DNA of 64,000 nucleotides from NCBI RefSeq assembly GCF_947072475.1, contig NZ_CAMTIA010000010.1, forward strand, positions 1-64,000, given 5' to 3'. The number at the start of each line of letters is the position of its first letter. Positions within the stretch are counted from its first letter, which is position 1. This DNA comes from an uncultured Deefgea sp. Its GTDB lineage: Bacteria > Pseudomonadota > Gammaproteobacteria > Burkholderiales > Chitinibacteraceae. This document shows positions 35,688 to 45,065 of this stretch, piece by piece. The notes below the pieces were generated by a model. It was given only the letters and a program-made list of their open reading frames with translations, searched no databases and was not told where the DNA came from. The position numbers were made by a program, and so were the translations under genes.

Positions 35688-37298
35688 TCACGCCGACCCT
35701 TGACGGATCAGTTGCGCGGCCTTTTCCCCAATCATGATGGTGGGGGCGTTGGTGTTGCCGGTGACCAGATTGGGCATGATGGAGGCATCGACTATGCGCA
35801 GCCCTTGCAATCCGTGTACCCGCAGTGAGGCGTCAACCACCGCCATACGGTCGCTCGCTGGGCCCATTTTGCAGGTGCCGACCGGGTGGTACTCGCTGTC
35901 AGAGTGGGCGCGCAGAAACGTTTCGATCTGCGCCACATTGTTGCGCTCCAGCGGATACAGCATTTTTCCGCGGAAAGGTTTGAGCGCAGCAGATTCCATG
36001 ATGTCGTAACCCATCTGTGTCGCCTTGACTAGGGTGGCGAGGTCGTCCGGGTCTTTCAGGAATGCCGGATCAATCAATGGGGCGTCGGTGGGCTTGGCGC
36101 TTTGCAGGGTGACACTGCCGCGGCTCTTGGGACGCATCAGGGTGACGTGCAGCGTGTAGCCGTGGCCGAGGTGGTTCTTGCGGGTGTGGTCATCCACAAT
36201 GCCGATGCACAGCGCCAGCTGAATGTTGGGATAGTCGGGTTTTCCTTCGGTGGAGATGAATCCCTGAGTTTCGGCCGCGTTGGTGGTCACCCAGCCGGTG
36301 CGTTTGTTACGCCACTCAAAGATGGATTTCAGCAGGGCCCAACCACCACCTAAGGACAAACCCAGCGTGGCATCTTGGCGCCGCGTGCGGTAGATCAGCA
36401 CGGTGGTGATGTGGTCTTGCAGGTTCTGTCCGACCCCGGGGAGTTCGTGCTGGACGGCAATGCCGTGTTTTTGCAGCTCTTCCTTCGGGCCAATGCCTGA
36501 GAGCAAGAGCAGGTGCGGGGAGCCAAAGGCACCACCGCTTACGATCACTTCGCGGCGTGCTTTCACCTCTTGCCGCTGACCGTTGTGCAGGTACTGCACG
36601 CCGACTGCGCGTTGATCTTGCAGCAGTATTTTGCTGGTGTGCGCGCGGGTGATGACAGTCAGGTTGGGGCGCGCTAGGTTTGGCGTGATGTAGGCCTTGG
36701 CGGCGCTGCCACGTTCTCCGTTTTTCTGGGTGACTTGGGCCGGCGACACACCATATTGGGTGGCTGCGTTGTAGTCCGGGTTGCGCGGAATGCCCTGTTC
36801 CACACAGGCCTGAATAAAGGCCTGGTTGAGGACGCTGGGACTGCGCAGATAGGCCACGTTCAGGGGCCCGCCGGTGCCCCGATATTCGGTGGCGCCAAAA
36901 CATTCATTGTTCTCGGCGCGTTTGAAGATGGGCAGCACGTCCTGATAGGTCCACCCGGGGTTTCCCTGCCCGGCCCAGTGGTCGTAGTCGAGCGCATTGC
37001 CGCGTGTATAGACCATGGCGTTGACCGATGAGCTGCCGCCCATCACCTTGCCGCGTGGCTGAAACCCGCAGCGGCCGTTGAAGCCGGCCTGCGGCACGGT
37101 TTCGTAACCCCAGCTGAACAGCTTGAGCGGCGCCGTAACGGCAAAGCCCAATGGCGCATGAATAAATGCCGAACTATCGGGCCCACCGGCCTCTAGCAGA
37201 CATACGGTGATGTTGGGATCTTCACTCAGGCGGCTGGCCACCACACATCCGGCCGCGCCACCACCGACTACGACGTAATCATATGCCTGCAAACTCAT
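35688..37298 (-). CDS. GMC-family FAD-dependent alcohol dehydrogenase
   Basis: Flavin enzyme of 536 aa in the choline dehydrogenase/alcohol oxidase family. FAD is bound by [18 protein letters not shown] at the N-terminus; GMC signature 1 is [21 protein letters not shown] (split here for length), signature 2 [17 protein letters not shown], and the catalytic His is in HPVGTCKMG. Without a betaine aldehyde dehydrogenase or BetI next to it, choline is not assured; AlkJ-like alcohols are equally possible. The aldehyde dehydrogenase 99 bp upstream would take the aldehyde product. The pair is GC-richer than surroundings (hand counts of 63% and 67% in two lines). Confidence 0.9.
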   Translation of the reverse strand: MSLQAYDYVVVGGGAAGCVVASRLSEDPNITVCLLEAGGPDSSAFIHAPLGFAVTAPLKLFSWGYETVPQAGFNGRCGFQPRGKVMGGSSSVNAMVYTRGNALDYDHWAGQGNPGWTYQDVLPIFKRAENNECFGATEYRGTGGPLNVAYLRSPSVLNQAFIQACVEQGIPRNPDYNAATQYGVSPAQVTQKNGERGSAAKAYITPNLARPNLTVITRAHTSKILLQDQRAVGVQYLHNGQRQEVKARREVIVSGGAFGSPHLLLLSGIGPKEELQKHGIAVQHELPGVGQNLQDHITTVLIYRTRRQDATLGLSLGGGWALLKSIFEWRNKRTGWVTTNAAETQGFISTEGKPDYPNIQLALCIGIVDDHTRKNHLGHGYTLHVTLMRPKSRGSVTLQSAKPTDAPLIDPAFLKDPDDLATLVKATQMGYDIMESAALKPFRGKMLYPLERNNVAQIETFLRAHSDSEYHPVGTCKMGPASDRMAVVDASLRVHGLQGLRIVDASIMPNLVTGNTNAPTIMIGEKAAQLIRQGSA

Positions 37299-37397
37299 GG
37301 GAAACCTTTATCCGTTGGTTAGGGAGAGCGCTGAAGATCGATCCCGCAAGTCTTTAATCAGTTGGGAACCGAGCTGAAGATCTGTCCCGCAAGTTGA

Positions 37398-38840
37398 TTA
37401 CTTAGTCAAAAAGTCGAGATACTTGGTCGCAAACTTGCCATAGGGCGGCCACAGCAACTTGATGCCACTGAAGGGCGCCTGATAGAACACGGGCCGCATT
37501 TTGGAGAAGGTTACGAAGCCCTCATAGCCATGGTAATGGCCCATGCCGCTGTCCCCTACACCGCCGAAAGGCATATCGTGTTGCCCCGTGTGCAGCACGA
37601 TGTCATTGACCGTGACACCGCCCGACATGACGCGCTGCAGCAGCGTGTGGATCAGACCCTTGTCGTTGCTAAAGGGGTAAAACGCCAGAGGGCGGGGGCC
37701 GCTATTCACGGCATGGATCACTTCTTCGACCGCGTTGTAGCCAATGACTGGTAAGACCGGCCCAAAAATTTCCCGCGTGCGCAGCTCACAGTCTGCCGGT
37801 GCGTTGAGCACCAGGTGCGGGGCAATTTTGTGGGTGTCGGCATCCCATTTCTTTCCCGCCGTGAGTTGTACCAGCGTAGCGCCCCGGGACTGCGCCTCTT
37901 CCATGGCGCGGACGATGCGATCAAAGGCCCTCCCGTCAATGACAGCGGTGAAATCGGTGGTCTCCAGACTCGCGTAGCGCCCTGCAACCACCTCTTTGGC
38001 GGCTTCGACAAACGCCGTCACTTTGGCCTGCGGCACAAACACATGGTCGGCGGTCGTACAAATCTGACCGGCATTGAAGAACTTGAAGAACGTAATACGC
38101 TCCACCGCTTTGCGCAGCGGGAAGTCGTCGCACAGCAGCGCGGGGGCTTTGCCGCCCAGTTCCAGTGTGACCGGACAGAGGTTGGCTGCCGCAGCGGCCA
38201 TGACAGACCGGCCTGTCGGGCCGGAGCCAGTGAAAATGATGTGGTCAAACTTCAATTTGGAAAACTCGATGCCAACCCCACCCGTCTCATCAAAAAAGGC
38301 CAACTTGTCCCGGGGGAAATAGGCGGGGATTTTGTCATTCAACAGCTTAGCCAGGTGGCGCGAGTTTTCCGACATTTTGACCATGGCGCGGTTTCCCGCC
38401 GCAAAGGTGCAGATCAGTCCGTTGAAGCTGGTCCAAACGGGAAAATTCCAGGGAATGATGGCTCCGACCACGCCCAGGGGTTGTGGAATCAGCCGGTTAC
38501 TGGCACCGAAAAAATTGCGCCAGTCTACACTGCGGCGCTGGGGCTTCATCCACTTCTTGAGGTGTTTGATCGTGTGGTTTACGCCATCCACGACGCTGTA
38601 GATTTCAGCGAACAGCGTCTCATGGCGGGAACGGTTTCCATAGTCGGCATTGATGGCTTGAATGATCTCTTCGCGATTGTCCTGTACAAAAGCTTTGAGC
38701 TTGAGCAGGTCGGCCTTGCGCTCCGCAAAGCTGGGATAGGGGTGCGCCAAATAGGCGGCACGTTGCAGTTTTAGCGTGGCGTCGAGTTCGTTGCGGACAA
38801 CGTCGATGGGGGTTACAGCGGGCAGGAGAATGGCGGACAT
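37398..38840 (-). CDS. Coniferyl-aldehyde-dehydrogenase-like ALDH
   Basis: NAD(P)-dependent aldehyde dehydrogenase, 480 aa. Catalytic Glu in TLELGGKAPALL and catalytic Cys in NAGQICTTADHVFVP; the cofactor pocket has IIPWNFPVWTS and FTGSGPTGRSV. The C-terminal GGVTVNDIVLHTGQHDMPFGG and hydrophobic tail fit the CalB/long-chain group rather than BetB. GAGGTGACACC is a good ribosome site. Probably cotranscribed with the GMC alcohol dehydrogenase to oxidise an alcohol to the acid. The spacer contains two copies of GCTGAAGATC..TCCCGCAAG, 42 bp apart. Confidence 0.9.
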   Translation of the reverse strand: MSAILLPAVTPIDVVRNELDATLKLQRAAYLAHPYPSFAERKADLLKLKAFVQDNREEIIQAINADYGNRSRHETLFAEIYSVVDGVNHTIKHLKKWMKPQRRSVDWRNFFGASNRLIPQPLGVVGAIIPWNFPVWTSFNGLICTFAAGNRAMVKMSENSRHLAKLLNDKIPAYFPRDKLAFFDETGGVGIEFSKLKFDHIIFTGSGPTGRSVMAAAAANLCPVTLELGGKAPALLCDDFPLRKAVERITFFKFFNAGQICTTADHVFVPQAKVTAFVEAAKEVVAGRYASLETTDFTAVIDGRAFDRIVRAMEEAQSRGATLVQLTAGKKWDADTHKIAPHLVLNAPADCELRTREIFGPVLPVIGYNAVEEVIHAVNSGPRPLAFYPFSNDKGLIHTLLQRVMSGGVTVNDIVLHTGQHDMPFGGVGDSGMGHYHGYEGFVTFSKMRPVFYQAPFSGIKLLWPPYGKFATKYLDFLTK

Positions 38841-39159
38841 GGTGTCACCTCGTTAAGAATAAGCTGCGCCTGTTCTCGGGTCTATTGACGTTTGGTTTGC
38901 CAAACCCGAAGGGCTGGGCGCTTTGTAAAAACGATCAACAGATAGTTAAAGCATTTAAAATAAATAATTAGAATCATCCCAAACGAGACAAGGCCGCAAT
39001 CACTTCTTACCGCTTAAAGCAGGGAGCATGTAACAATACAAAAGAATTTACTTTCAAATCATGGTAACAAATGCTTTCTAGAATCGTCACATAAATCAGT
39101 GGTTGTTGTAGAAAGACCCTACAAAGTGCCTCAGCCATGTAGGACGAGTCCAGACCTGC
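38841..39159. other. Intergenic, AT-rich, upstream of the ALDH/GMC unit
   Basis: AT-rich stretch around 38935-39075, suited to a promoter, but no clear -35/-10 or operator dyad was picked out. Confidence 0.4.
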
Positions 39160-39243
39160 GCTGATAACGATGGGTGATTCCGGCATCGGATTGGCGGCTT
39201 ATCCCCCAAGGGGACTTGCTTCGGGGCGCGCCCTACCTATCGA
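39160..39243. repeat. Hairpin repeat, copy 5
   Basis: Same wording as the copy at 35487 (GTGATTCCGGCATCGGATT, CCCCCAAGGGGACTTGC) and running directly into a 47-bp element. Confidence 0.7.
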
Positions 39244-39290
39244 TGTATTTGCTTGCAGATCTTTCTGAGTAATGCTTAGCCAGCCATACC
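39244..39290. repeat. 47-bp palindromic element, copy 6
   Basis: TGTAT to ATACC in 47 bp, closely similar to copy 5 (GCTTAGCCAG shared at 31-40). Confidence 0.7.
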
Positions 39291-39293
39291 CAT

Positions 39294-39316
39294 AAAAAAA
39301 CCGCGCGGATGCGCGG
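39294..39316 (-). terminator. Terminator-like hairpin near the MetF-like gene
   Basis: CCGCGC-GGAT-GCGCGG with A7 on its left, giving a T-tract on the minus strand. It is about 170 bp from the MetF-like stop codon, so the link is likely but not certain. Confidence 0.6.
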
Positions 39317-39488
39317 CTTTGGGTGATTTTTTGCGCGGCGGCAAAATACACAAATCCACCATGCGGCTGGATCCAATCTGCGTTTATCAGTCCAAGGCTG
39401 ATTCGCAATGAATGCAAATTGTAGGGAGTATTCGATGCGAAGCGGCAATACGCCAGACACTATTCAGACGGCGCAATACCGTTGGCGC

Positions 39489-40418
39489 TTACGCCCGCGT
39501 GGCAAGAAACATCTGCTGCACATCACGCACCAATTGCAATGAGGCTTCGATTTCGTCTTTACGAATGGCAACGCTCTCAATATTGCAGCCTACAGGTATT
39601 CCCTTCTCGCTGGCGTATTGCAATAGCTCGGCGAATATACCCTTACATACATCCAGTGATTTGGCCAAAATATCGCCTGAATGAATCAAGTCGTTCTCTA
39701 GCCATTTGGGAATGCTAATCCCTAGCCATTTCATAAATTCCAGCGTTTTCACCGAGCCGCATGGCGTAATGGTGAAAATAATCGGCACCATCGCCGTGCC
39801 AGTTTGTTGGCAAGCGTAGTAGTAATCCGACAAAAAATTCTTGGCCGCCTCAACGTTGTAAACGCATTGCGTTACAAAGAATGAGCAGCCCTCGGTCACC
39901 TTGTGCGCCACGCGCAGATGCTCGTCGTTTTTGACCAAATGCCGCTCAGGAATCGCCACGCCACCCACTAGCAGATGGGGATTCACCTCGCGGCGCAGCG
40001 CGTAGGCTTGGGCCACGGTGAGCGACACCTGCTGCTGGCGAGATGCCGCGCCAACAAACACCGACACCCCATCGTTCATCGCCAGCAAATCAGCGCCAAA
40101 TTGCTCAGGCGAATACTTACCCACGCAGCGGTAGACAATTTTGGCCATGTCTAAAGCCGCAAGGTAATCCCGGCTATACACCCGCGGATCGAGCGTCGCC
40201 ATAAATGGAAACGGCCGCGTTGCATCAGTGCGATCGGCCTCGTCTTGAATGTCATACAACACCAAGCCATCCAAACCCAACGGCGCAATGCGCTCAATTT
40301 GCAGCGCGGCAATCTCAGCGATTTTTTCCGGCGTGTTATTGGCCTTGGGCGGCGTAATGCCATACAGCAAGATACCAGACTGACGTTGAGCGATTTTGGT
40401 GTGCAGTGAATTAGGCAT
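39489..40418 (-). CDS. Methylenetetrahydrofolate reductase-like protein
   Basis: TIM-barrel protein of 309 aa related to MetF, which reduces methylenetetrahydrofolate to the methyl donor used by MetH. Seen: YGITPPKANN, DIQDEADRTDATRPFPF, TQCVYNVEAAKNFL and IIFTITPCGS, with the general barrel layout. The wording departs from housekeeping MetF (the usual PPK and flavin-site phrases are altered), so it may be a paralogue with another C1 or methyl-transfer role. metH lies 12 kb away. Transcribed alone, bounded by repeats on both sides. Confidence 0.75.
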   Translation of the reverse strand: MPNSLHTKIAQRQSGILLYGITPPKANNTPEKIAEIAALQIERIAPLGLDGLVLYDIQDEADRTDATRPFPFMATLDPRVYSRDYLAALDMAKIVYRCVGKYSPEQFGADLLAMNDGVSVFVGAASRQQQVSLTVAQAYALRREVNPHLLVGGVAIPERHLVKNDEHLRVAHKVTEGCSFFVTQCVYNVEAAKNFLSDYYYACQQTGTAMVPIIFTITPCGSVKTLEFMKWLGISIPKWLENDLIHSGDILAKSLDVCKGIFAELLQYASEKGIPVGCNIESVAIRKDEIEASLQLVRDVQQMFLATRA

Positions 40419-40513
40419 GAGTAGACTCGGATTCGTTTACCGAGATTTTACGCAGATTTGACCGAATAATTACAAAAAATCTTAATCAGCTTATGCGGCG
40501 CATCACCGTAAGT

Positions 40514-40590
40514 AGATTGGCGGGTTACGCCTGCGGCTAACCCGCCCTACGGCTAAGCCCGCCCAACCATTCTCTCGCCAAGCGTATCGA
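40514..40590. repeat. Hairpin repeat, copy 6
   Basis: GGCGGGTTACGCCTGCGGCT followed by AACCCGCC, then AAGCGTATCGA joining a 47-bp element. Confidence 0.7.
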
Positions 40591-40637
40591 TGTATCCAAC
40601 CGCAGACCATCATGATCAAAGCCCCGCCAGCAATACC
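40591..40637. repeat. 47-bp palindromic element, copy 7
   Basis: TGTAT to ATACC in 47 bp; the centre is diverged (GCAG at 12-15, CCGC at 33-36). It precedes the terminator of the phytase-like gene. Confidence 0.6.
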
Positions 40638-40640
40638 CAT

Positions 40641-40665
40641 AAAAAAAGCCCCGCATCTGCGGGGC
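40641..40665 (-). terminator. Terminator of the phytase-like gene
   Basis: GCCCCGC-ATCT-GCGGGGC stem; the minus strand continues with seven T residues. It lies 29 bp after the stop codon. Confidence 0.9.
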
Positions 40666-40693
40666 CAAGCTTGGAGGGTAATACGCAGTGCGT

Positions 40694-42037
40694 TTACTTT
40701 GGGTAGTAGTGGCTCAGAGGCTGTTTGAGGTTGATTAGCCACAGCTCAGTCGCTTCGTTACTCGGTTTAACGACGAGGCGTTCGTTGTTGGGGAGTTGGC
40801 CGTTGTCGATGACGACATCATCGACGTCTTTGCCGCTGGCGAGTTCGGTTTTTAGGCCAAAGTCGTTGTCGTTCATGATGGCGATACCGCCGTTGTATAA
40901 GGCGAGGCCTTCGGCTTTTTCGGCTTGCCAGCCCAGTTCGCGTAAGTCCAACACGCGCTGTTTGCGGATCATTTTGACATTGGCTAAATCGGCTTTGCTG
41001 GCGTATTCCGGCTCTTTGCCAGCAATCGGCGCGAGCGTGTCGGCACCGGCAATATCAATCACGTACAACACATTGCGCAGCTGTTTATCTTTGCCTTTGC
41101 CTTGTTCAATCAGCGCAAAATGCGTGTTGTCGATGGCGACTAGATCGCCAATTTTGGCGTCGGCGGTTTTTTTATACGCGTCGACATCCAAGGGGTAGGC
41201 CAAGGTGCGTGTTGCACCGCTGCTTGGGTCATATTCAACCAAGCGGATAAATTGGGCGCTGGATTTGGTTTCACCGTCGATATTGAGCGTTGATTGCAGC
41301 ATGGCATACACTTTGCCATTAGGCGTGAAGGCAACGGCTTCAAAGCCGCGATTGGCTTGGCGATGTTTAAGTACATCGGGCAAGCCCGCGCCGGGGGCGA
41401 GTTGCTTTAAGACTTTGCCGCTGGCGGCATCGACTTGCAGCAAAAATGGGCCGTATTCATCCACCACCCACAATTGGCCTTTTTTGCCGGCCACAATCCC
41501 TTCGGGATCGATACCGCGTGGGCTGGCGTCTAGCGTTTTGAGCGTATCGCTGAGTGCCACTTCGCCGGTGGCGCCAACGCGACCTTGCGGCAACGGCAGG
41601 CCGCTGGCGACTTGGCCGTCAATTAAAAACGGCTTGCTCGAGATCACGTCGGCAGAGCGCTGGCGGCGAACTTTGATTTCGGCAAAGCGCGGCGCGTAAT
41701 CGGGTGCCAAAAAGAATTTGGCTTCGCGCTTTTTATCCCCCACTAGCACTTTAGGCGCGTCACCATTAGGGCCGCGATCACCGGTCGCCCAAAAATACAA
41801 AGTGCCATCGCGATCCATTTTTTTAAATCCCAAGCCAGAGCCCGGTGCAAAGGCAAATCCTTGTGGAAAGGCACTGGCAAATTCGCCGTGATAAGCGATG
41901 TTTTCTTTGCTTGGGCTTTGCAAGGTGTAGCGCTCAATCGAGGCAATCGCCGGGTGATCGACCTGCTGCATTTCAAACAAGGGCGCGGCATGGGCAGCAC
42001 CAGCGATCAATAAAGTGATGAGCGAAAACTTCAACAT
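40694..42037 (-). CDS. Exported esterase-like phytase-family protein
   Basis: Secreted or periplasmic protein of 447 aa with a signal peptide (MLKFSLITLLIAGAAHA, cut before APLF). The rest is beta-propeller-like with YFWATGDRGPNGD, SPRGIDPEGIVAGKKGQLWVVDEYGP, NRGFEAVAFTPNGKVYAMLQS and AEGLALYNGGIAIMNDNDFG, the pattern of the 'esterase-like activity of phytase' family. It may release phosphate from organic esters. A three-unit Pho box just upstream suggests induction under phosphate starvation, supporting that role. Single gene with its own terminator. Confidence 0.85.
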   Translation of the reverse strand: MLKFSLITLLIAGAAHAAPLFEMQQVDHPAIASIERYTLQSPSKENIAYHGEFASAFPQGFAFAPGSGLGFKKMDRDGTLYFWATGDRGPNGDAPKVLVGDKKREAKFFLAPDYAPRFAEIKVRRQRSADVISSKPFLIDGQVASGLPLPQGRVGATGEVALSDTLKTLDASPRGIDPEGIVAGKKGQLWVVDEYGPFLLQVDAASGKVLKQLAPGAGLPDVLKHRQANRGFEAVAFTPNGKVYAMLQSTLNIDGETKSSAQFIRLVEYDPSSGATRTLAYPLDVDAYKKTADAKIGDLVAIDNTHFALIEQGKGKDKQLRNVLYVIDIAGADTLAPIAGKEPEYASKADLANVKMIRKQRVLDLRELGWQAEKAEGLALYNGGIAIMNDNDFGLKTELASGKDVDDVVIDNGQLPNNERLVVKPSNEATELWLINLKQPLSHYYPK

Positions 42038-42076
42038 GCCAAACCCGCAAAAGAATTGATGATGGATTGCGATATT

Positions 42077-42105
42077 AAGTCAGTTAAATGACAAGAACAT
42101 GACAA
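42077..42105 (-). promoter_or_regulatory. Pho box upstream of the phytase-like gene
   Basis: On the minus strand TTGTCAT-GTTC-TTGTCAT-TTAA-CTGACTT: three heptamers at 11-bp spacing matching the PhoB half-site CTGTCAT, beginning 40 bp before the ATG. The remainder of the gap to 42355 shows no other site. Confidence 0.75.
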
Positions 42106-42355
42106 TTTATCTAAAGGCAATCTAGAGATCAAACTGACACTGACCGCATTGTTGTCGCGACGGCCACTATCGGCGGCAAAATTGACAGAGCTCATGACCC
42201 TCCCATCATCGGCGTCGTACTTATTACCGTGCCAAATCTTACGAATACCCTAGTTGATTTCTGACGACGATTTTATACTGTCGGCGGTTTGATTGAATTT
42301 ATGCGGTATTGCCACAGCTTCAATTGTTTTTCTCTCTTCTTTGATCGATTCCCCC

Positions 42356-43252
42356 ATGTCTGTTTTAAATTCTCGCCGCATCATTTCGCTGGCGCTTGGC
42401 TGTCTGTTAACGCTGACTTTATCCGGCTGCGTGACGCAGGCGACGGAGCAAATTAAGCAATTTTTTAATAGCTCGGGTGTGCAGCAAATTGGCGATTGGG
42501 CCGAGCAAGGTTTGGCGGCGCTGACTTCGCCAACGCCACCACCGCCAACGGGTGATTCACCGCCGCTCAATGCCGAAAACGTGGTGATGGCAACGCGGCA
42601 AAATCCGGTCGGGCATAGGGATTTTCAGCAGGCCAAAAAAGTATTACCTAGGGTATTTGCCGGTATGGAAGAAGATTTCTACTGTGGCTGCCAATACACC
42701 GGCAAAGTGATCGACTGGGCCAGTTGTAATTTTCAGCCACGTAAAAATGCCGAGCGCGCGCGGCGTTTGGAATGGGAGCATGTAGTACCGGCGTGGGTGA
42801 TTGGTCATCAACGCCAATGCTGGAAAAATGGCGGCCGCAAAAATTGCGGCAACACTGATGTCATCTACCAAATTGCCGAGGGTGATTTAGTCAATTTGGT
42901 GCCCGCCGTGGGCGAGGTGAATGGCGATCGCAGCAATTACGCCTTTAGCGCGTGGACGCGTAATCCACAGCCGATGTATGGCAGTTGCCAAACGATTGTC
43001 GATTTCAAAGCCAAAAAAGTGCAGCCCCGCGAAGAAGTGCGCGGCCGCGCAGCGCGGATTACTTTATATATGCACCAGCAGTATCAGCTCAATCTCAGCC
43101 GCCAAGATCGGCAACTAATGTGCGCTTGGGCCAAAACGTATCCGGTGGATGCGTGGGAAATCAAACGTGATAAGCGCATTGTGGGACTACAAGGCAACGG
43201 CAATCCTTTGGTGAGTAACCCTGAGATTTTGGCGCAGTATTGCCCGACTTAA
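42356..43252 (+). CDS. Endonuclease I family exported nuclease (lipoprotein)
   Basis: Secreted DNase of 298 aa. The signal sequence ends LTLSGC, a lipobox, so it is probably lipid-anchored. The catalytic domain has YCGCQYTGKVIDWASC, the metal/His motif LEWEHVVPAW, GDLVNLVPAVGEVNGDRSNY and multiple cysteines likely in disulfides, as in EndA/NucM nucleases. It may degrade extracellular DNA for nutrition or biofilm turnover. The frame extends 21 codons upstream, but the ATG at 42356 begins a proper signal peptide. It overlaps the DUF1289 gene tail to tail by four bases. Confidence 0.9.
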   Translation: MSVLNSRRIISLALGCLLTLTLSGCVTQATEQIKQFFNSSGVQQIGDWAEQGLAALTSPTPPPPTGDSPPLNAENVVMATRQNPVGHRDFQQAKKVLPRVFAGMEEDFYCGCQYTGKVIDWASCNFQPRKNAERARRLEWEHVVPAWVIGHQRQCWKNGGRKNCGNTDVIYQIAEGDLVNLVPAVGEVNGDRSNYAFSAWTRNPQPMYGSCQTIVDFKAKKVQPREEVRGRAARITLYMHQQYQLNLSRQDRQLMCAWAKTYPVDAWEIKRDKRIVGLQGNGNPLVSNPEILAQYCPT

Positions 43253-43443
43253 TTCGTTGAGTTTGCTGAGTTTGCTGGCGCGCTGAGCGGCAAGCGGGCC
43301 AGGCGTTGCCAAACTGTGTGTTTGGCAGCGTCGCTGCTGCTTGACCAAGCTTTGATTTCATCCAAGCTGCGGCGGCAGCCAAGGCAATATTGGCCAGCGG
43401 GATCGAGTTTGCATTGTTGAATACACGGTGATGCGACAGTCAT
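43249..43443 (-). CDS. DUF1289 small cysteine-rich protein
   Basis: Cytoplasmic protein of 64 aa with the family signature SPCIQQCKLDPAGQYCLGC followed by RRSLDEIKAW. The four cysteines probably bind zinc or an Fe-S cluster; function is not established. The C-terminal third is variable. It is convergent with the endonuclease gene, overlapping it by four bases. Confidence 0.88.
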   Translation of the reverse strand: MTVASPCIQQCKLDPAGQYCLGCRRSLDEIKAWSSSSDAAKHTVWQRLARLPLSAPANSANSTN

Positions 43444-43502
43444 GGCCTAGCCCGCAAAAAAGCGCGTATTGAACGCGATTGCGGGCGCGCTGACAAGTCT
43501 TA

Positions 43503-44252
43503 TCACGGCGCGGCAAGCGTTGCAGTACGACTAGGTAGATCAACGTGATAGCGCTCAGCGATTTGCTTAAGTTCGCCTGACTGCTGAAGTTGGCGCAATC
43601 CTCGCTCAAAAACCGCCAATGGCACTTTGTCTTGCGGGGCAAAAGCGATGGTCAGTACTTGCTCGGCAAAGGCGGGCTCTTGCCAGCTCACTTTGGGGGC
43701 GATAGCGACTAAATCCGGCTGCGACAGTAAATATTCGCCAACGGCTTTTTCTAAAATCGCGAAAGAAATTCGCCCTGCAGCGAGTTTTTTTAAATTACTT
43801 TGATCGTCGTTGGCAACCTCAATGCGTACGCCGGTTTGATACAGCGCCGCTGGATAACCATAATTGCGTACCCCGCCAGCAATCCGCCCCTGCAATTGAT
43901 TTAAATCTAACCGCGGCACCAACTGCGCAGTCGGCACATAAAAGCCCAATTTACTGACAAAAATTGGGCTCGATGCCCGAAAACCGGTATCCACATAGCT
44001 ATTGGGCCACACCCCAATAATGCCGTCGGCGCGACGGGCTTTCATTTCATTGAGCGCCCGCGCCCACGGTACAAAGACAATTTCTAATTGATAGTGTGGC
44101 GACAAGGTTTTTTTGACCACCTCAATCAACGCCCCTTGTTTGGGCAAGGCTTGCGAGGTATAGGGTGGATATTCTGCCGCCAGCAAGCGTAATTTTTGTG
44201 CGGCGCAGCTCAAACTCAAGCTGGCCAACAATAGGCCCAAAATAAACCGCAT
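43503..44252 (-). CDS. Periplasmic amino-acid-type solute-binding protein (SBP_bac_3)
   Basis: Exported binding protein of 249 aa with a signal peptide ending LSLSCAAQ. Family 3 motifs: LRLLAAEYPPYT, LIEVVKKTL, FVPWARALNEMKARRADGIIGVWP and SFAILEKAVGEYLL. No permease or ATPase gene is adjacent, so it may be an orphan receptor component rather than part of a local ABC transporter. GGGAGTCAAAA precedes the ATG. A similar orphan binding protein lies at 59420. Confidence 0.87.
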   Translation of the reverse strand: MRFILGLLLASLSLSCAAQKLRLLAAEYPPYTSQALPKQGALIEVVKKTLSPHYQLEIVFVPWARALNEMKARRADGIIGVWPNSYVDTGFRASSPIFVSKLGFYVPTAQLVPRLDLNQLQGRIAGGVRNYGYPAALYQTGVRIEVANDDQSNLKKLAAGRISFAILEKAVGEYLLSQPDLVAIAPKVSWQEPAFAEQVLTIAFAPQDKVPLAVFERGLRQLQQSGELKQIAERYHVDLPSRTATLAAP

Positions 44253-44354
44253 TTTTGACTCCCGGCCAACTGCGCCCTAATCATCTAAAGCAAACTCAAT
44301 GCCGCCAGCACATCGAGACACTGAATGCGATGAATTCATCCATTCTGATTTAGA

Positions 44355-45065
44355 TTAGCCGCCGTTGATCACTGCATCAGGAATTTCGTATTGCTCCGCG
44401 CCAATTTTGATATGGCTGACGTCTTTTTGCTTTTGCTGACTCAATTCCCCGTGCGGCATCGGCGTAGCCGTATAGTCCGTTGCGGTGCCATGGTCAAAAC
44501 GAATGACGCGCTGGCCCTGCGCAACTTGAATCGTTACCTCTGCTGCGCCCTGCCCGTGTCGCACCACGCCAAATGGGCATGCTCGGGTTTGCGCAACAAC
44601 GCAAGCAATCGTACCGGTGGCATGGTAAGGCGTGCCGCTGACTTTAGCGTCGGATGCGGGCGGCGTGTCGATGGCGACTTTAAGAGTGAATTTCGCGATT
44701 TCATTACGCCGTGCGGCATTACGCATCATATAAACCCGCAGCTTATATTCGCCACTGGCGGGCAACACCCCGCGATAGGTATTGCCAGCACTCGAACCAA
44801 CAAACAAGGCTTCATCTTGTGAGCCCGGCGGCAAAATATTGAAATAACTACTGAGCTGGCGGCTGTTATACGCCACAGTGAGCGTTTGCCCAGCCTTGGC
44901 GTTCAGCTTGTAATCGATGTATTGATAGCCTTTAATCTGGCCCTTTAACACTGTGCTCGATTGCCCTTGGGCAAAATGCACCGGTACCGTGGTGAGATCT
45001 TGCGCCTGCACCAGGCTAATGGGAAACAACACACAGACACTTAAAACAAATGCACGAACAAACAT
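44355..45065 (-). CDS. PliG-like g-type lysozyme inhibitor with C-terminal extension
   Basis: Exported protein of 236 aa; the signal peptide ends VQAQ. Residues 25-135 resemble PliG, the periplasmic inhibitor of goose-type lysozyme: VHFAQGQSSTVLKGQIKGYQY, KAGQTLTVAY, GVLPASGEYKLRVYMMRNAARRNEIAKF. An additional 100 residues follow, with two cysteines (TIACVVAQTRACPFG) and a beta-rich segment not found in PliG. It would protect the cell wall against host or competitor lysozyme. A generic PPC domain is the alternative. GGAG precedes the start. Confidence 0.7.
   Translation of the reverse strand: MFVRAFVLSVCVLFPISLVQAQDLTTVPVHFAQGQSSTVLKGQIKGYQYIDYKLNAKAGQTLTVAYNSRQLSSYFNILPPGSQDEALFVGSSAGNTYRGVLPASGEYKLRVYMMRNAARRNEIAKFTLKVAIDTPPASDAKVSGTPYHATGTIACVVAQTRACPFGVVRHGQGAAEVTIQVAQGQRVIRFDHGTATDYTATPMPHGELSQQKQKDVSHIKIGAEQYEIPDAVINGG

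Noticed and set aside
37815-38774. 319-codon open frame opposite the aldehyde dehydrogenase
   Set aside because: GC-rich third positions suppress stop codons on the opposite strand. The sense strand has full ALDH motifs; this frame has none.
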